Assembly: GCF_002222055.1 (NCBI RefSeq)
Contig: NZ_MUGS01000068.1
Location: 1-41,982, forward strand
Length of the DNA: 41,982 nt
From: Flavobacterium araucananum
GTDB lineage: Bacteria > Bacteroidota > Bacteroidia > Flavobacteriales > Flavobacteriaceae
Reading direction: 5' to 3'
The notes under the pieces are model-generated. The model was not told the DNA's origin. It made no database searches and worked only from the letters and a program-made list of their open reading frames with translations. Positions 7,483 to 15,540 of the stretch are shown here, piece after piece; positions within the stretch are counted from its first letter, which is position 1, and each line of letters opens with the position of its first letter. Position numbers and translations under genes: made by a program.

Positions 7483-9255
7483 ATGGAAGCATATCAGGAT
7501 AAAGTTGCGCACTATACTACAGTTTTTAGTAAAATCAATAAGAGATACAATAGCGTAAGTATTTTGCGTCTTTTAAGTGTTTTTCTTTGTTTGTTTTTAC
7601 TGTTTTATTACCTAAAAACAAATGAAATTCTTTACGCAACTTTTGCTTTTCTGTCTTTTGTTGGTTTTATTTTTTTAATGCGAATTCATTCAGGATTGTC
7701 TTTTCAAAAAGAACTTACAACAGCAATTTTAAAACTCAATCGTAATGAAATTACTTATTTAAAAAGAGAGAAAACTCCTTTTGAAAACGGAATTGAATTC
7801 AATGATTTTCATCATCCTTATGCTTATGATTTAGATGTTTTTGGAGAACATTCTTTATTTCAGAATATCAATAGAACTGCAACATTTGTAGGAAAAAAAA
7901 CATTAGCAAATCAGTTATTGAACTTGTCCTCTAATGAAACCATTCTCGAAAATCAAGACGCAATTAATGAGCTTAAAACTAAAATCGACTGGCGTCAGGA
8001 TTTCCTGGCTTTGGCAATGATTAGTAATGATTCTAAAACTTCGTATGATTCGTTGCTTTATTGGAACGGGTTTAAAAATAACACATTACCTAAATTTTTA
8101 GTTGCACTTTCAATTATTATTCCAACATTGTTTTTAGGACTTTTAGCAGCTTATTTTATTACTTCAAAAACAATTTTGCTGTCGTATCTAACGTATGTTT
8201 TTATTGCTAATCTGATCGTATTAGGAAAATCTTTTAAGAGAATCCAATCTGAAATCGCAAAAGCAGATAACATTGATAAAATAATTAAACAATATAGTTT
8301 ATTGGTTCAGAAAATTGAATCTGAAACTTTTGAATCAAAGAAATTAATTGATTTACAAAAACAATTGATTTTTAGAAATGCAACAGCAAGTAAACATTTA
8401 AAAGATTTGTCGGAGTTGTTTTCAAGAATGGATACGATAAATAATCTTGTGACCGCAATTTTATTTAACGGTACATTTTTGTTTAATCTTCATGTTTTAA
8501 AAGCTCTTTTAAAATGGAAAGAGAACTACTCGGCTGAACTGGAAAAATGGATTGCTGTTATTGGTGAATTTGAAGCCTTAAACAGTCTGGCAAATTTAGC
8601 TTACAATAATCCGGATTTTGTTTTTCCTGAAATCAATTCGGATTATAAAATTGGTTTTTCAGATTTAAGTCATCCTTTGCTTAATCCAGCCACAAGAGTA
8701 GGGAATGACACTCATTTTTATCCGGAATCATTTATGATTTTGACGGGTTCAAATATGTCAGGCAAAAGTACTTTTTTAAGAAGTTTAGGAATCAATATGG
8801 TTTTGGCAGGAACAGGCTCCGTAGTATGTGCATCAAAAGCAAACATTCACCCGCTTCCGGTTTTAGTTTCAATGCGATTGTCTGATTCTTTGGCAGATAG
8901 TGAGTCGTACTTTTTTGCCGAAATTAAACGTCTAAAACAAATTATGGATGCGTTGGAAGAACGTCCAGCTTTTGTGTTGTTAGATGAAATTTTAAGAGGA
9001 ACCAATTCTGATGACAAACGAAACGGGACAATTGAAGTAGTTAAAAAGATCATTGCTAAAAAAGCCATTGGTGCAATCGCCACACATGATATAGAAGTTT
9101 GCTTAACAACAAACGAATATCCGGATACTTTGACCAATCAATGTTTTGAAGTAGAAATTCAAAATAATGAACTTCATTTTGATTACAAACTCCGCAACGG
9201 AATCTGCCAAAATAAAAGTGCTACTTTTTTAATGCAGAAAATGGGAGTTATTTAA
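7483..9255 (+). CDS. membrane-anchored MutS-like ATPase
   Basis: A 590-residue protein with the MutS/ABC-type ATPase domain at its C-terminus: Walker A GSNMSGKST (422-430), Walker B FVLLDE with D501-E502, then RGTNSDD and the ATHD switch. The N-terminal half carries two pairs of hydrophobic helices (about 27-66 and 204-248), which predict a membrane anchor. Between and after them are charged helical segments like the MutS core and lever. There is no mismatch-recognition domain (no Phe-x-Glu segment), no connector domain and no C-terminal Smr nuclease domain, so this is neither MutS1 nor MutS2. Similar proteins are usually annotated as DNA mismatch repair protein MutS in Bacteroidota; the real role is unknown. 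It lies between unrelated genes. Confidence 0.85.
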   Translation: MEAYQDKVAHYTTVFSKINKRYNSVSILRLLSVFLCLFLLFYYLKTNEILYATFAFLSFVGFIFLMRIHSGLSFQKELTTAILKLNRNEITYLKREKTPFENGIEFNDFHHPYAYDLDVFGEHSLFQNINRTATFVGKKTLANQLLNLSSNETILENQDAINELKTKIDWRQDFLALAMISNDSKTSYDSLLYWNGFKNNTLPKFLVALSIIIPTLFLGLLAAYFITSKTILLSYLTYVFIANLIVLGKSFKRIQSEIAKADNIDKIIKQYSLLVQKIESETFESKKLIDLQKQLIFRNATASKHLKDLSELFSRMDTINNLVTAILFNGTFLFNLHVLKALLKWKENYSAELEKWIAVIGEFEALNSLANLAYNNPDFVFPEINSDYKIGFSDLSHPLLNPATRVGNDTHFYPESFMILTGSNMSGKSTFLRSLGINMVLAGTGSVVCASKANIHPLPVLVSMRLSDSLADSESYFFAEIKRLKQIMDALEERPAFVLLDEILRGTNSDDKRNGTIEVVKKIIAKKAIGAIATHDIEVCLTTNEYPDTLTNQCFEVEIQNNELHFDYKLRNGICQNKSATFLMQKMGVI

Positions 9256-9509
9256 AAGAGTAAAGAGTAAAGAGTAAAGAGTATAGAGTAGAGATTATAG
9301 AGTAAAGATTTTAGATGCAAGATTATCTTGATTGTCTTTAAGATTGAGTTAAATTAGGCTTAATTCACTTTGACTGCCTCGACTTCGCTCGGTATAACAT
9401 TTATTGCTTGTCACTCTGAGCGAAGTCGAAGAGCACAACGTAACCACAAAGAAAAGCATCTTGATTCTAAAATCTTGGCTCTATGATCTTTACTCTATAC
9501 TCTATAATC
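9256..9509. repeat. mirror-type intergenic repeat with nested palindrome
   Basis: The left arm (9256-9314) is a run of GAGTAAA-like 7-mers (AAAGAGTAAAGAGTAAAGAG and variants such as ATTATAGAGTAAAGAT). The right arm (9480-9509, into the next stop codon) is the reverse complement style (GATCTTTACTCTATACTCTA). In between, TCGACTTCGCTC (9379-9390) pairs perfectly with GAGCGAAGTCGA (9418-9429). I recall the latter as a word common in Flavobacterium intergenic DNA. No gene is present. Confidence 0.65.
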
Positions 9510-10139
9510 TTACTTCAACCCTTCTTTAATAGTCTGTACAAAAGCCTCGACTGGCTGCGCTCCGGAAACTGCATATTTTCGATCAAAAACAAAAAACGGA
9601 ACACCTTGTACGCCAATTTCCTGTGCTTCGGTAATATCGCTTTCAACATCCTTTAAGTAAAGATTTCCGTTTTCGATAACTTCATTTACCTCATTTGAAT
9701 CTAAACCTGCTTTAGTTGCCAATTCTATTAAAGTTTGCGTGTCGTTTAAATCTCTTCCTTCGGTAAAATAAGCCTTAAAGAAAATTTCTTCCATTGCATC
9801 ACCTAAGTTTTTAGTTTTAGCCAACTGTATAATGCGATGAGCGGTTAAGGAGTTTGAGATAATAGCTTTATCAAAATGATATTCTAAACCAACGCTTTTT
9901 GCGCGTTCTACGACACCTTTATGCATTTCTATTGATTGCTCAACCGAAATACCCTTTCGTTCGGCTAGAAATGTATAAACATCTTTGCCGGATTGTGGCG
10001 TAATAGTAGGATCAAGCTGAAAACTCTTCCACTCAATTTCAAATTCACTTTCTGGAAATTCAGCTAAAGCTGTTTCCAGTTGTCTTTTTCCGATATAACA
10101 AAACGGACACATGATGTCCGACCAAATTTCTATTTTCAT
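9510..10139 (-). CDS. DsbA-family (FrnE-like) thiol oxidoreductase
   Basis: A 209-residue thioredoxin-fold protein of the DsbA/FrnE branch. It begins MKIEIWSDIMCPFC, with the CPFC active site at residues 11-14. A helical insertion follows (to about 150), then the cis-proline loop GVPFFVFD and the C-terminal helix. No signal peptide is present, so it is cytoplasmic like FrnE proteins. Those have been linked to disulfide exchange or isomerase chemistry in other bacteria; the substrate here is unknown. The start is firm because the ATG is followed at once by the first beta strand. A -7 box ends four bases before it. Confidence 0.9.
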   Translation of the reverse strand: MKIEIWSDIMCPFCYIGKRQLETALAEFPESEFEIEWKSFQLDPTITPQSGKDVYTFLAERKGISVEQSIEMHKGVVERAKSVGLEYHFDKAIISNSLTAHRIIQLAKTKNLGDAMEEIFFKAYFTEGRDLNDTQTLIELATKAGLDSNEVNEVIENGNLYLKDVESDITEAQEIGVQGVPFFVFDRKYAVSGAQPVEAFVQTIKEGLK

Positions 10140-10143
10140 AGTA

Positions 10144-10151
10144 CAAAGTTA
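10144..10151 (-). promoter_or_regulatory. -7 box directly before the FrnE-like gene
   Basis: On the minus strand TAACTTTG (10151-10144) matches TAnnTTTG and ends four bases before the ATG. Upstream is a T run and a TTG spaced only 13 bases. It suggests a leaderless mRNA. Confidence 0.4.
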
Positions 10152-10159
10152 AAAAAAAA

Positions 10160-10215
10160 TGTTTCAAGTTTCAGGTTTCACGTTTGTGTAAAACGAACCA
10201 TAAAGTTCACGCAGC
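10160..10215. repeat. TTTCAAG/TTTCAGG low-complexity intergenic text
   Basis: GTTTCAAGTTTCAGGTTTCA (10161-10180) is a short period-7 repeat. Its reverse-complement style (CTGAAACCTGAAAC) appears at about 14162-14175, between gldF and the ABM gene. It belongs to the same class of simple intergenic repeats as those at 9256, 15541, 20530 and 21781. The following CGAACCATAAAGTTCACGCA is similar to words in the 14035-14179 gap. Confidence 0.45.
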
Positions 10216-10251
10216 GTTTATACAAGTTTGAAACAAAAAAATACTCAAAAT

Positions 10252-10286
10252 AAAAAACCGCAATTCTTTTTCGAGAATTGCGGTTT
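10252..10286 (-). terminator. terminator in the 3' region of dnaN
   Basis: AAACCGCAATTCT (10255-10267) and AGAATTGCGGTTT (10274-10286) form a perfect 13 bp stem with a 6-base loop. On the minus strand T residues follow. It lies about 105 bases after the dnaN stop. Confidence 0.7.
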
Positions 10287-10390
10287 CTAGGTATAAAAAA
10301 TGGTTGGTTAATAGCGATATTTTTTTTTACAATGATATGTCTTTAATTCGAAATTAAAAAAGATCCCTGTAACAAAAAGAAGTTTTGATG

Positions 10391-11509
10391 TTAACTATTT
10401 AACATCACGGGCATTACCAACATGGTAACCGTTTCTCCTTCTTCTAAACCGTCAACAGGTGTTAGAATTCCTGCTCTGTTGGGCAATGACATTTCTAACA
10501 TAATCATATCTGATTGTAAGTTGGTCAACATCTCTGTTAAAAAACGAGAGTTAAAACCAATTTGAAGATCATCTCCTTGATAATCACAAGTCAATCTTTC
10601 TTCTGCTTTGTTCGAGTAATCGATATCTTCTGCAGATACATTTAATTCGGCTCCGGCAATTTTTAAACGGATTTGGTGTGTTGTTTTATTGGAGAAAATT
10701 GCCACACGCTTAACAGAACTTAAAAATAAAGAACGGTCAATCATTAATTTATTTGGATTTTCTTTTGGAATTACCGCTTCGTAATTAGGGTATTTTCCGT
10801 CGATCAAACGACACATTAAAATATAATTGTCAAATGAGAAAGTCGCATTCGAATCGTTGTATTCAATTTTTACTTCAGCATCAGAGCTTCCTAAAATACT
10901 TTTCAAAATATTTAAAGGTTTCTTTGGCATAATAAAATCAGCAACCTGAGATGCTTTTACATCTGTACGGGCATATTTTACTAATTTATGAGCATCTGTA
11001 GCAACAAAAGTTAATCCTTCCGGAGAGAACTGAAAGAATACTCCTGACATCACCGGACGTAAATCATCGTTTCCGGCAGCAAAGATAGTTTTGCTTACAG
11101 CAGTAGCCAAAACATCAGCAGGAACAAGTGTTACAGAAGGATCTTCAAGACTTACAGATTTAGGAAATTCTTCTCCCGCAGCATACGCCAAAGCATATTT
11201 ACCGGAGTTTGAGCTAATTTCTACCGTATTGTTTTCTTCAACCGTAAAAGTTAAAGGTTGTTCTGGAAACGTTTTTAAAATTTCAAGCAAAAGTTTTGCC
11301 GGCACAGCCACGCTTCCTCTGCTTGTAGAATCGATTGATAATGTAGCAGACATTGTAGTTTCAAGATCCGAAGCCGAAACCGTCAACTCATTATTGTCTA
11401 GTTCAAATAAAAAGTTATCTAAAATAGGCAACGTATTGTTACTGTTGATTACACTACCTAAAACTTGTAATTGTTTTAATAAGTACGAACTCGATACTAT
11501 AAATTTCAT
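10391..11509 (-). CDS. dnaN: DNA polymerase III beta subunit (sliding clamp)
   Basis: The beta clamp encircles DNA as a dimer and tethers polymerase III and other clamp-binding proteins. The 372-residue length and three repeated clamp domains match the family. It starts MKFIVSSSYLLKQLQVLGSV; the middle domain has AVSKTIFAAGNDDLRPVMSG and LTFVATDAHKLV. The C-terminus, MLVMPVMLNS, matches the conserved VMPMR/L end that lines the protein-binding pocket. It is not next to dnaA or recF here, as is usual in Bacteroidota. It lies 107 bases behind gldG on the same strand but has its own consensus promoter. Confidence 0.97.
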   Translation of the reverse strand: MKFIVSSSYLLKQLQVLGSVINSNNTLPILDNFLFELDNNELTVSASDLETTMSATLSIDSTSRGSVAVPAKLLLEILKTFPEQPLTFTVEENNTVEISSNSGKYALAYAAGEEFPKSVSLEDPSVTLVPADVLATAVSKTIFAAGNDDLRPVMSGVFFQFSPEGLTFVATDAHKLVKYARTDVKASQVADFIMPKKPLNILKSILGSSDAEVKIEYNDSNATFSFDNYILMCRLIDGKYPNYEAVIPKENPNKLMIDRSLFLSSVKRVAIFSNKTTHQIRLKIAGAELNVSAEDIDYSNKAEERLTCDYQGDDLQIGFNSRFLTEMLTNLQSDMIMLEMSLPNRAGILTPVDGLEEGETVTMLVMPVMLNS

Positions 11510-11569
11510 CTCTTTTGTTTTATTTTTTTGATCTTTTTCTTAGTATTTCTTCCACTAAGATAGATTTTA

Positions 11570-11602
11570 CAAATATATCGTAAACAATCTTAGTTTCGCA
11601 AA
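11570..11602 (-). promoter_or_regulatory. consensus promoter of dnaN
   Basis: On the minus strand TTTG (11602-11599), 21 bases, then TATATTTG (11577-11570) matches the Bacteroidota promoter pattern. The leader would be about 55 bases. It lets dnaN be expressed independently of gldFG. Confidence 0.6.
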
Positions 11603-11616
11603 TTTTTTATCAACAT

Positions 11617-13302
11617 CTATTTGCTGTATTTTCTTTTTCGGATATAGGTAAATGCTAATCCAAAAACCAATAAAATTAGAATTGGAAGTCCGATAGTTAT
11701 GAATTGTGTCAGACTATAATTTTCGTAAACTTTCTCCTTGTCTAATAACGGCAAATTGACATCTTTACTTCTAATGTTAATAAGTCCGGTATCATCTAGT
11801 AAATAATTGATACAATTCATCATAAAATCTTTATTGTCGTACAGGTTTCCAGTGCGTTGGTCATACCCTAACTCAACCGGCATCATGTTTTTATCCAATT
11901 GATTTCTGGCCAAATCGCCATCTGAAATCACAATCATTTTGTTTGGTTTTCCTTTTGTAAGAAATGAACTTTCTTTGAAAGGCAATACACGATTCTCAAA
12001 AGCCGAATGGAAAGAACCTTCGAGTAAAACGGAAAGGGGTATGTTTCCTTTATTCAAATAATCCTGTGGCGAAGATTTCTCGGTTACAATATTTAAATTA
12101 ATTTCTACAGGTGCTCCAATGGTTTTTGAATATTGGGAAGATTGCAACAAAACAGTTTTTTTAATTCCGTTCTTTAAAGTATCAATTGGACCTGCAAAAT
12201 CAAATTTGATTCCGCCCAGGTTTTTTACAATTGGATGCTGACTTGTTGGATAAACTTGTGGAGCATATTTCCATACAAAATCCTGATATTGTGTAGCGCT
12301 TCCTTGTTCGCCGGTAGCTAATTTTATTGGACTTCCCTGTTCGTCTTTTACCAGGTCAGGATTAATTCTGAATCCGTATTTAAAGAACATATCGTTTAAA
12401 TTCAAATCTCTTGGATATGCTAAAGTTGCTCCGGATTGATTGTATAAACTGTCCATATCTGCCGCAACCTGATCGATTAGCCATAAAGTTTTTCCTCCGT
12501 TCATAATAAACTGATCCAGAACTTGTTTTTCTTCATCAGAAAAAGTTTCGGTTGGTTTTGAAATAATGGCTAAATCATATTTTTTTAAAGCATCTAAAGT
12601 TCCGTTTGGATTTTTGGCTACAGAATCTAATGTAAAAGGTCCTATGTAATAACTTTCGCGAATTTGTCTCAATAATTTAGCGATGTGAATTTCGTTTAAT
12701 TCCCCATTCCCTTTTATAATTGCAACTTTCTTTTGTCTGTCTTTACTAATTTTATTTATGGCATCAGCAATAGAATATTCCAGATGCTGAATCGATCCAA
12801 TTACTTTTTGTGTAGTCGAAGCTCCCATTATGTTTTTCAACAAAGGAATATTGACTTCTTTATTGTTGTAAACTGCAATTGCCCACGGAAAAACCATTGC
12901 CTGTGATTGTTTTCCTTTATCGTCGACGGTAATGTTTATTGGCGTAAGACCTTTTTGGTACAAAGATTTTACAACATCCATGTTTTCTTCTCCGTTTTCT
13001 AACGGATTTACAAACTCAAAAACAATGTTGCTGTTGTAAGCCTGAAACTCTTCCAGTAATTGTTTGGTTTCTTGTTGTAAACGTCTAAAATCTGCGGGCA
13101 AATCGCCTTGCATATAAATTTTGATCGATAACGGGTTTTTAACCTGTTTTACAATTTGCAAAGAGGTTTCAGATAAAGTATATCGTTTGTCTTTGGTCAA
13201 ATCAAAGCGGTGGAAAAACAAACTTCCCAATACATTTAAAACGATTAAAACGAAAACGGTAATACCTAACGTTTTGATATTTTGTTGAGTAGATACTTTC
13301 AT
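11617..13302 (-). CDS. gldG: gliding motility ABC transporter component GldG
   Basis: GldG is required, with GldA and GldF, for gliding in Flavobacterium; the three resemble an ABC exporter. This 561-residue protein has an N-terminal membrane helix (about 10-29), a large periplasmic ABC-auxiliary domain (YTLSETSLQIVKQVKNPLSI near 42, then DGDLARN near 464) and a C-terminal membrane helix (about 533-553) followed by RKRKYSK. Its start overlaps the gldF stop by one base (TAATG), so translation is probably coupled. The ATPase gene gldA is not in the window, consistent with its separate location in F. johnsoniae. Confidence 0.93.
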   Translation of the reverse strand: MKVSTQQNIKTLGITVFVLIVLNVLGSLFFHRFDLTKDKRYTLSETSLQIVKQVKNPLSIKIYMQGDLPADFRRLQQETKQLLEEFQAYNSNIVFEFVNPLENGEENMDVVKSLYQKGLTPINITVDDKGKQSQAMVFPWAIAVYNNKEVNIPLLKNIMGASTTQKVIGSIQHLEYSIADAINKISKDRQKKVAIIKGNGELNEIHIAKLLRQIRESYYIGPFTLDSVAKNPNGTLDALKKYDLAIISKPTETFSDEEKQVLDQFIMNGGKTLWLIDQVAADMDSLYNQSGATLAYPRDLNLNDMFFKYGFRINPDLVKDEQGSPIKLATGEQGSATQYQDFVWKYAPQVYPTSQHPIVKNLGGIKFDFAGPIDTLKNGIKKTVLLQSSQYSKTIGAPVEINLNIVTEKSSPQDYLNKGNIPLSVLLEGSFHSAFENRVLPFKESSFLTKGKPNKMIVISDGDLARNQLDKNMMPVELGYDQRTGNLYDNKDFMMNCINYLLDDTGLINIRSKDVNLPLLDKEKVYENYSLTQFITIGLPILILLVFGLAFTYIRKRKYSK

Positions 13303-14027
13303 TACGCTTTAAAAGATTTTAATTGATAAACTGTAAAAGACAGAAATAATGCCGTGATGCTTAAAAAATAAATAACATCGCGGGTATCGATAACGCCCCG
13401 ACTCATACTCTTAAAATGATCCTGCATACCAAATGCCGAAATAATAGTCGATTGTCCCGGAACTAATGTAGCCAATCCTTCGAAACCGAAATAAAAGACA
13501 AAACATAAAAAAACAGCAATTATAAAAGCAACAATTTGATTTTCGGACAGGGTAGAAGTAAAAATACCAATAGCCGAATAAGCGGCAATTAAAAACAATA
13601 ATCCAAAATAAGAACCAATGGTGCTTCCCATATCTATATTTCCTTCAGGAGAACCCAGGTTGGAAATTACTTTTACATAGATAAAAGTGGGGATAATTGC
13701 CAAAACAATTAATAGAAGCGAGCCTAGAAATTTTCCGTTTACAATTTCCCAAATCGATAAGGGTTTGGTTAAAAGCAATTCAAGAGTACCTTGTTTTTTT
13801 TCATCAGAGAAACTTCTCATCGTTACGGCAGGTATCAGGAAAATTAAAATCCAGGGTGCCAGCGTAAAAAAAGGAGTAAGATCTGCATATCCTGAGTCCA
13901 ATATGTTATAATCTGATTTAAAAACCCATAAAAATAGTCCGTTGCTAATTAAGAAAATAGCAATGACCAAATAGCCAATAGGAGAGCCAAAAAAGGATTT
14001 TATTTCTCGTAAAATGATTGATTTCAT
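13302..14027 (-). CDS. gldF: gliding motility ABC transporter permease GldF
   Basis: A 241-residue inner-membrane permease of the ABC-2 type with six predicted helices. It starts MKSIILREIKSFFGSPIGYL, typical of GldF. The conserved SFSDEKKQGTLELLLTKPLS segment near residue 67 is the cytoplasmic coupling region shared with ABC-2 permeases. It forms an operon with gldG directly downstream, overlapping by one base. A partial -7 box (TATATTTG, 14114-14107) lies in the repeat-rich gap upstream. Confidence 0.93.
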   Translation of the reverse strand: MKSIILREIKSFFGSPIGYLVIAIFLISNGLFLWVFKSDYNILDSGYADLTPFFTLAPWILIFLIPAVTMRSFSDEKKQGTLELLLTKPLSIWEIVNGKFLGSLLLIVLAIIPTFIYVKVISNLGSPEGNIDMGSTIGSYFGLLFLIAAYSAIGIFTSTLSENQIVAFIIAVFLCFVFYFGFEGLATLVPGQSTIISAFGMQDHFKSMSRGVIDTRDVIYFLSITALFLSFTVYQLKSFKA

Positions 14028-14034
14028 GTGTAAC

Positions 14035-14179
14035 GTTTATTCGTTTTTTTGTTTCTGTTTTAAGGTTCGCTGTACATTGCGAACTTTGTGTTTTATTAAA
14101 CTTTTTCAAATATAATCTTTGCGTTCTTTGCGGTTCATTCGTTTCAATATTCAGCATATAATCTGAAACCTGAAACAAC
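14035..14179. repeat. repeat-rich gap upstream of gldF
   Basis: The minus strand reads CGCAAAGAACGCAAAGATTA, then TATATTTG, then CACAAAGTTCGC. GTTCGC and GCGAAC form a perfect 6 bp stem around 14066-14085. The right end holds CTGAAACCTGAAAC. I recall the CGCAAAG.. wording as widely dispersed in Flavobacterium genomes. The TATATTTG at 14114-14107 could act as a gldF -7 box, but no -33 match is present. Confidence 0.4.
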
Positions 14180-14476
14180 TTAATTTAAACTAACCACTTT
14201 GTCGACGCTCCACGCTTCCGGTTTTGCATTAAACAATTTTTTTGTAAAACTCCAAACCGTATTAAAAAGTTCAGATTGCCTGTAGTTTTCTAAATCTTCT
14301 TCGGTTTCCCAGTAACTGTATGTAAAAAAAATGCATTTGTCATTTTTATCCTGATACAATTCCAGAAAACGATTTCCGTCTGCGTTTCGTATTTTGTCTT
14401 TTACGGTTTCGAAATTTTCCAGAAAATCCGGAATTTTTTCTTCGTGAAAACTCATTTTTACTATTCGAACAAACAT
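14180..14476 (-). CDS. small ABM-superfamily monooxygenase-like protein
   Basis: A 98-residue protein of the dimeric alpha+beta barrel (antibiotic biosynthesis monooxygenase, ABM) superfamily. It starts MFVRIVKMSFHEEKIPDFLE, followed by FLELYQDKNDKCIFFTYSYW, then a helix containing SELFNTVWSF and the end strand AWSVDKVVSLN. The FTYSYWETEEDLENYRQS segment is the usual core motif of this group. The members act on quinones or heme, or are uncharacterised; no substrate can be assigned. It is one gene upstream of gldF on the same strand, separated by 152 repeat-rich bases. Confidence 0.75.
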   Translation of the reverse strand: MFVRIVKMSFHEEKIPDFLENFETVKDKIRNADGNRFLELYQDKNDKCIFFTYSYWETEEDLENYRQSELFNTVWSFTKKLFNAKPEAWSVDKVVSLN

Positions 14477-14594
14477 GATTTGCGATTTTAGATGGTTTAT
14501 TTTAGGTTTTAGATTGAAAAACCTGCCTGCAAGGGCGCAAAAATACCAAAATTGATTCTTCTTTTTAGTAAAATTAAATATTATAAAGTATAAT

Positions 14595-15422
14595 TTAAGA
14601 GAACTTTATCGTAATCACATCACGATAATTAAGCCCCAATAAACTATTTGCAGAGCCTACTTTTGAAGGATTACTTCTAAAAATGGCAATTTCGAGAAAA
14701 CCGGCTTCATTAAAGATTGCTAGTTTTTCGCCTTCGTACGTTTTTATCGGATACTTGGCAGAACTTGCTATTGCAGAGTAGTTAGGTAAGATCGTTTTGA
14801 TGCTTTTGGGTTTCATGACAATTTCATAAGGGCGTCCTTTTGCTATTTCCAGAAATTGTCTTTTTGATATATTGGTTACAACGTTTCCAAAATGATCAAT
14901 ATAAATGACGTAACCTTTTATCGAATTCCCATCATTGGCAATTACAGGTTGCAACTCATTAATTTCTTTAACTGCTGTAATTTCCTTTCCAATAACATTC
15001 AATAATCCACCTTTAGAAATGTGACAGGCTACTTGTATAAAAATATCCAAATCGCTTGATTCACTCGGAAAACGGTCATGTATGTTGATGGCAACAATTT
15101 TTTGCGGAACAATTTTCTGCGTAAGCATACTTAGAATACCGTTATCAGCACATATAAAGTAGTGATCGTTCCATTGCATGGCAATATGTTGGTTTTCTTT
15201 ATTGCGCTCGATATCTACACCAATTAAGTGTACAGTTCCTTTTGGAAAACTCAAATAAGAGGCTCCAATAATGTAACTTGCTTCGGCAGTGTTAAATGGG
15301 TCAACGTCATGCGAAATGTCAACGATTGTAACATCTGAATACTCAGATAAAATTTTACCCTTTAGCGAACCAACAAAGTGGTCTTTTAAGCCGTAATCGG
15401 TAGTAAGGGTAATTATTGACAT
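14595..15422 (-). CDS. DUF62 family (SAM hydroxide adenosyltransferase-like) protein
   Basis: A 275-residue protein of the fluorinase/chlorinase/SAM-hydrolase family (DUF62). The N-terminal motif ITLTTDYGLKDHFVGSLKGK and the CADNGILS loop define the family, and a C-terminal beta-barrel domain (about 170-275) follows. In characterised members an Asp-Arg-His triad (DPGVGxxRR and FHGRD motifs) activates water to cleave SAM. Here, by eye, the first motif reads VDIERNKENQH and the second ESSDLDIF, so the Asp remains but the Arg and His appear to be replaced. I recall related Bacteroidota sequences looking similar, so this may be a subfamily. The start is MSIITLTTDYG. Confidence 0.85.
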   Translation of the reverse strand: MSIITLTTDYGLKDHFVGSLKGKILSEYSDVTIVDISHDVDPFNTAEASYIIGASYLSFPKGTVHLIGVDIERNKENQHIAMQWNDHYFICADNGILSMLTQKIVPQKIVAINIHDRFPSESSDLDIFIQVACHISKGGLLNVIGKEITAVKEINELQPVIANDGNSIKGYVIYIDHFGNVVTNISKRQFLEIAKGRPYEIVMKPKSIKTILPNYSAIASSAKYPIKTYEGEKLAIFNEAGFLEIAIFRSNPSKVGSANSLLGLNYRDVITIKFS

Positions 15423-15540
15423 AATTTTGTTTATAACTATTGGTAGTATTTAAATCTAATTTTCATTAAATTTGAGAATGCAAAGCTAACAATAGTAAAT
15501 GCAAAAATGAAGGAAACAAAAGACAAATTGTTTTAATAGT

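Noticed and set aside
7483..9255. Canonical MutS or MutS2 mismatch repair protein
   Set aside because: There is no mismatch-recognition or Smr domain, the length is too short, and membrane helices are present.
11091..11531. 146-codon open frame opposite dnaN
   Set aside because: It is fully antisense to a secure conserved gene and its composition is that of a shadow frame.
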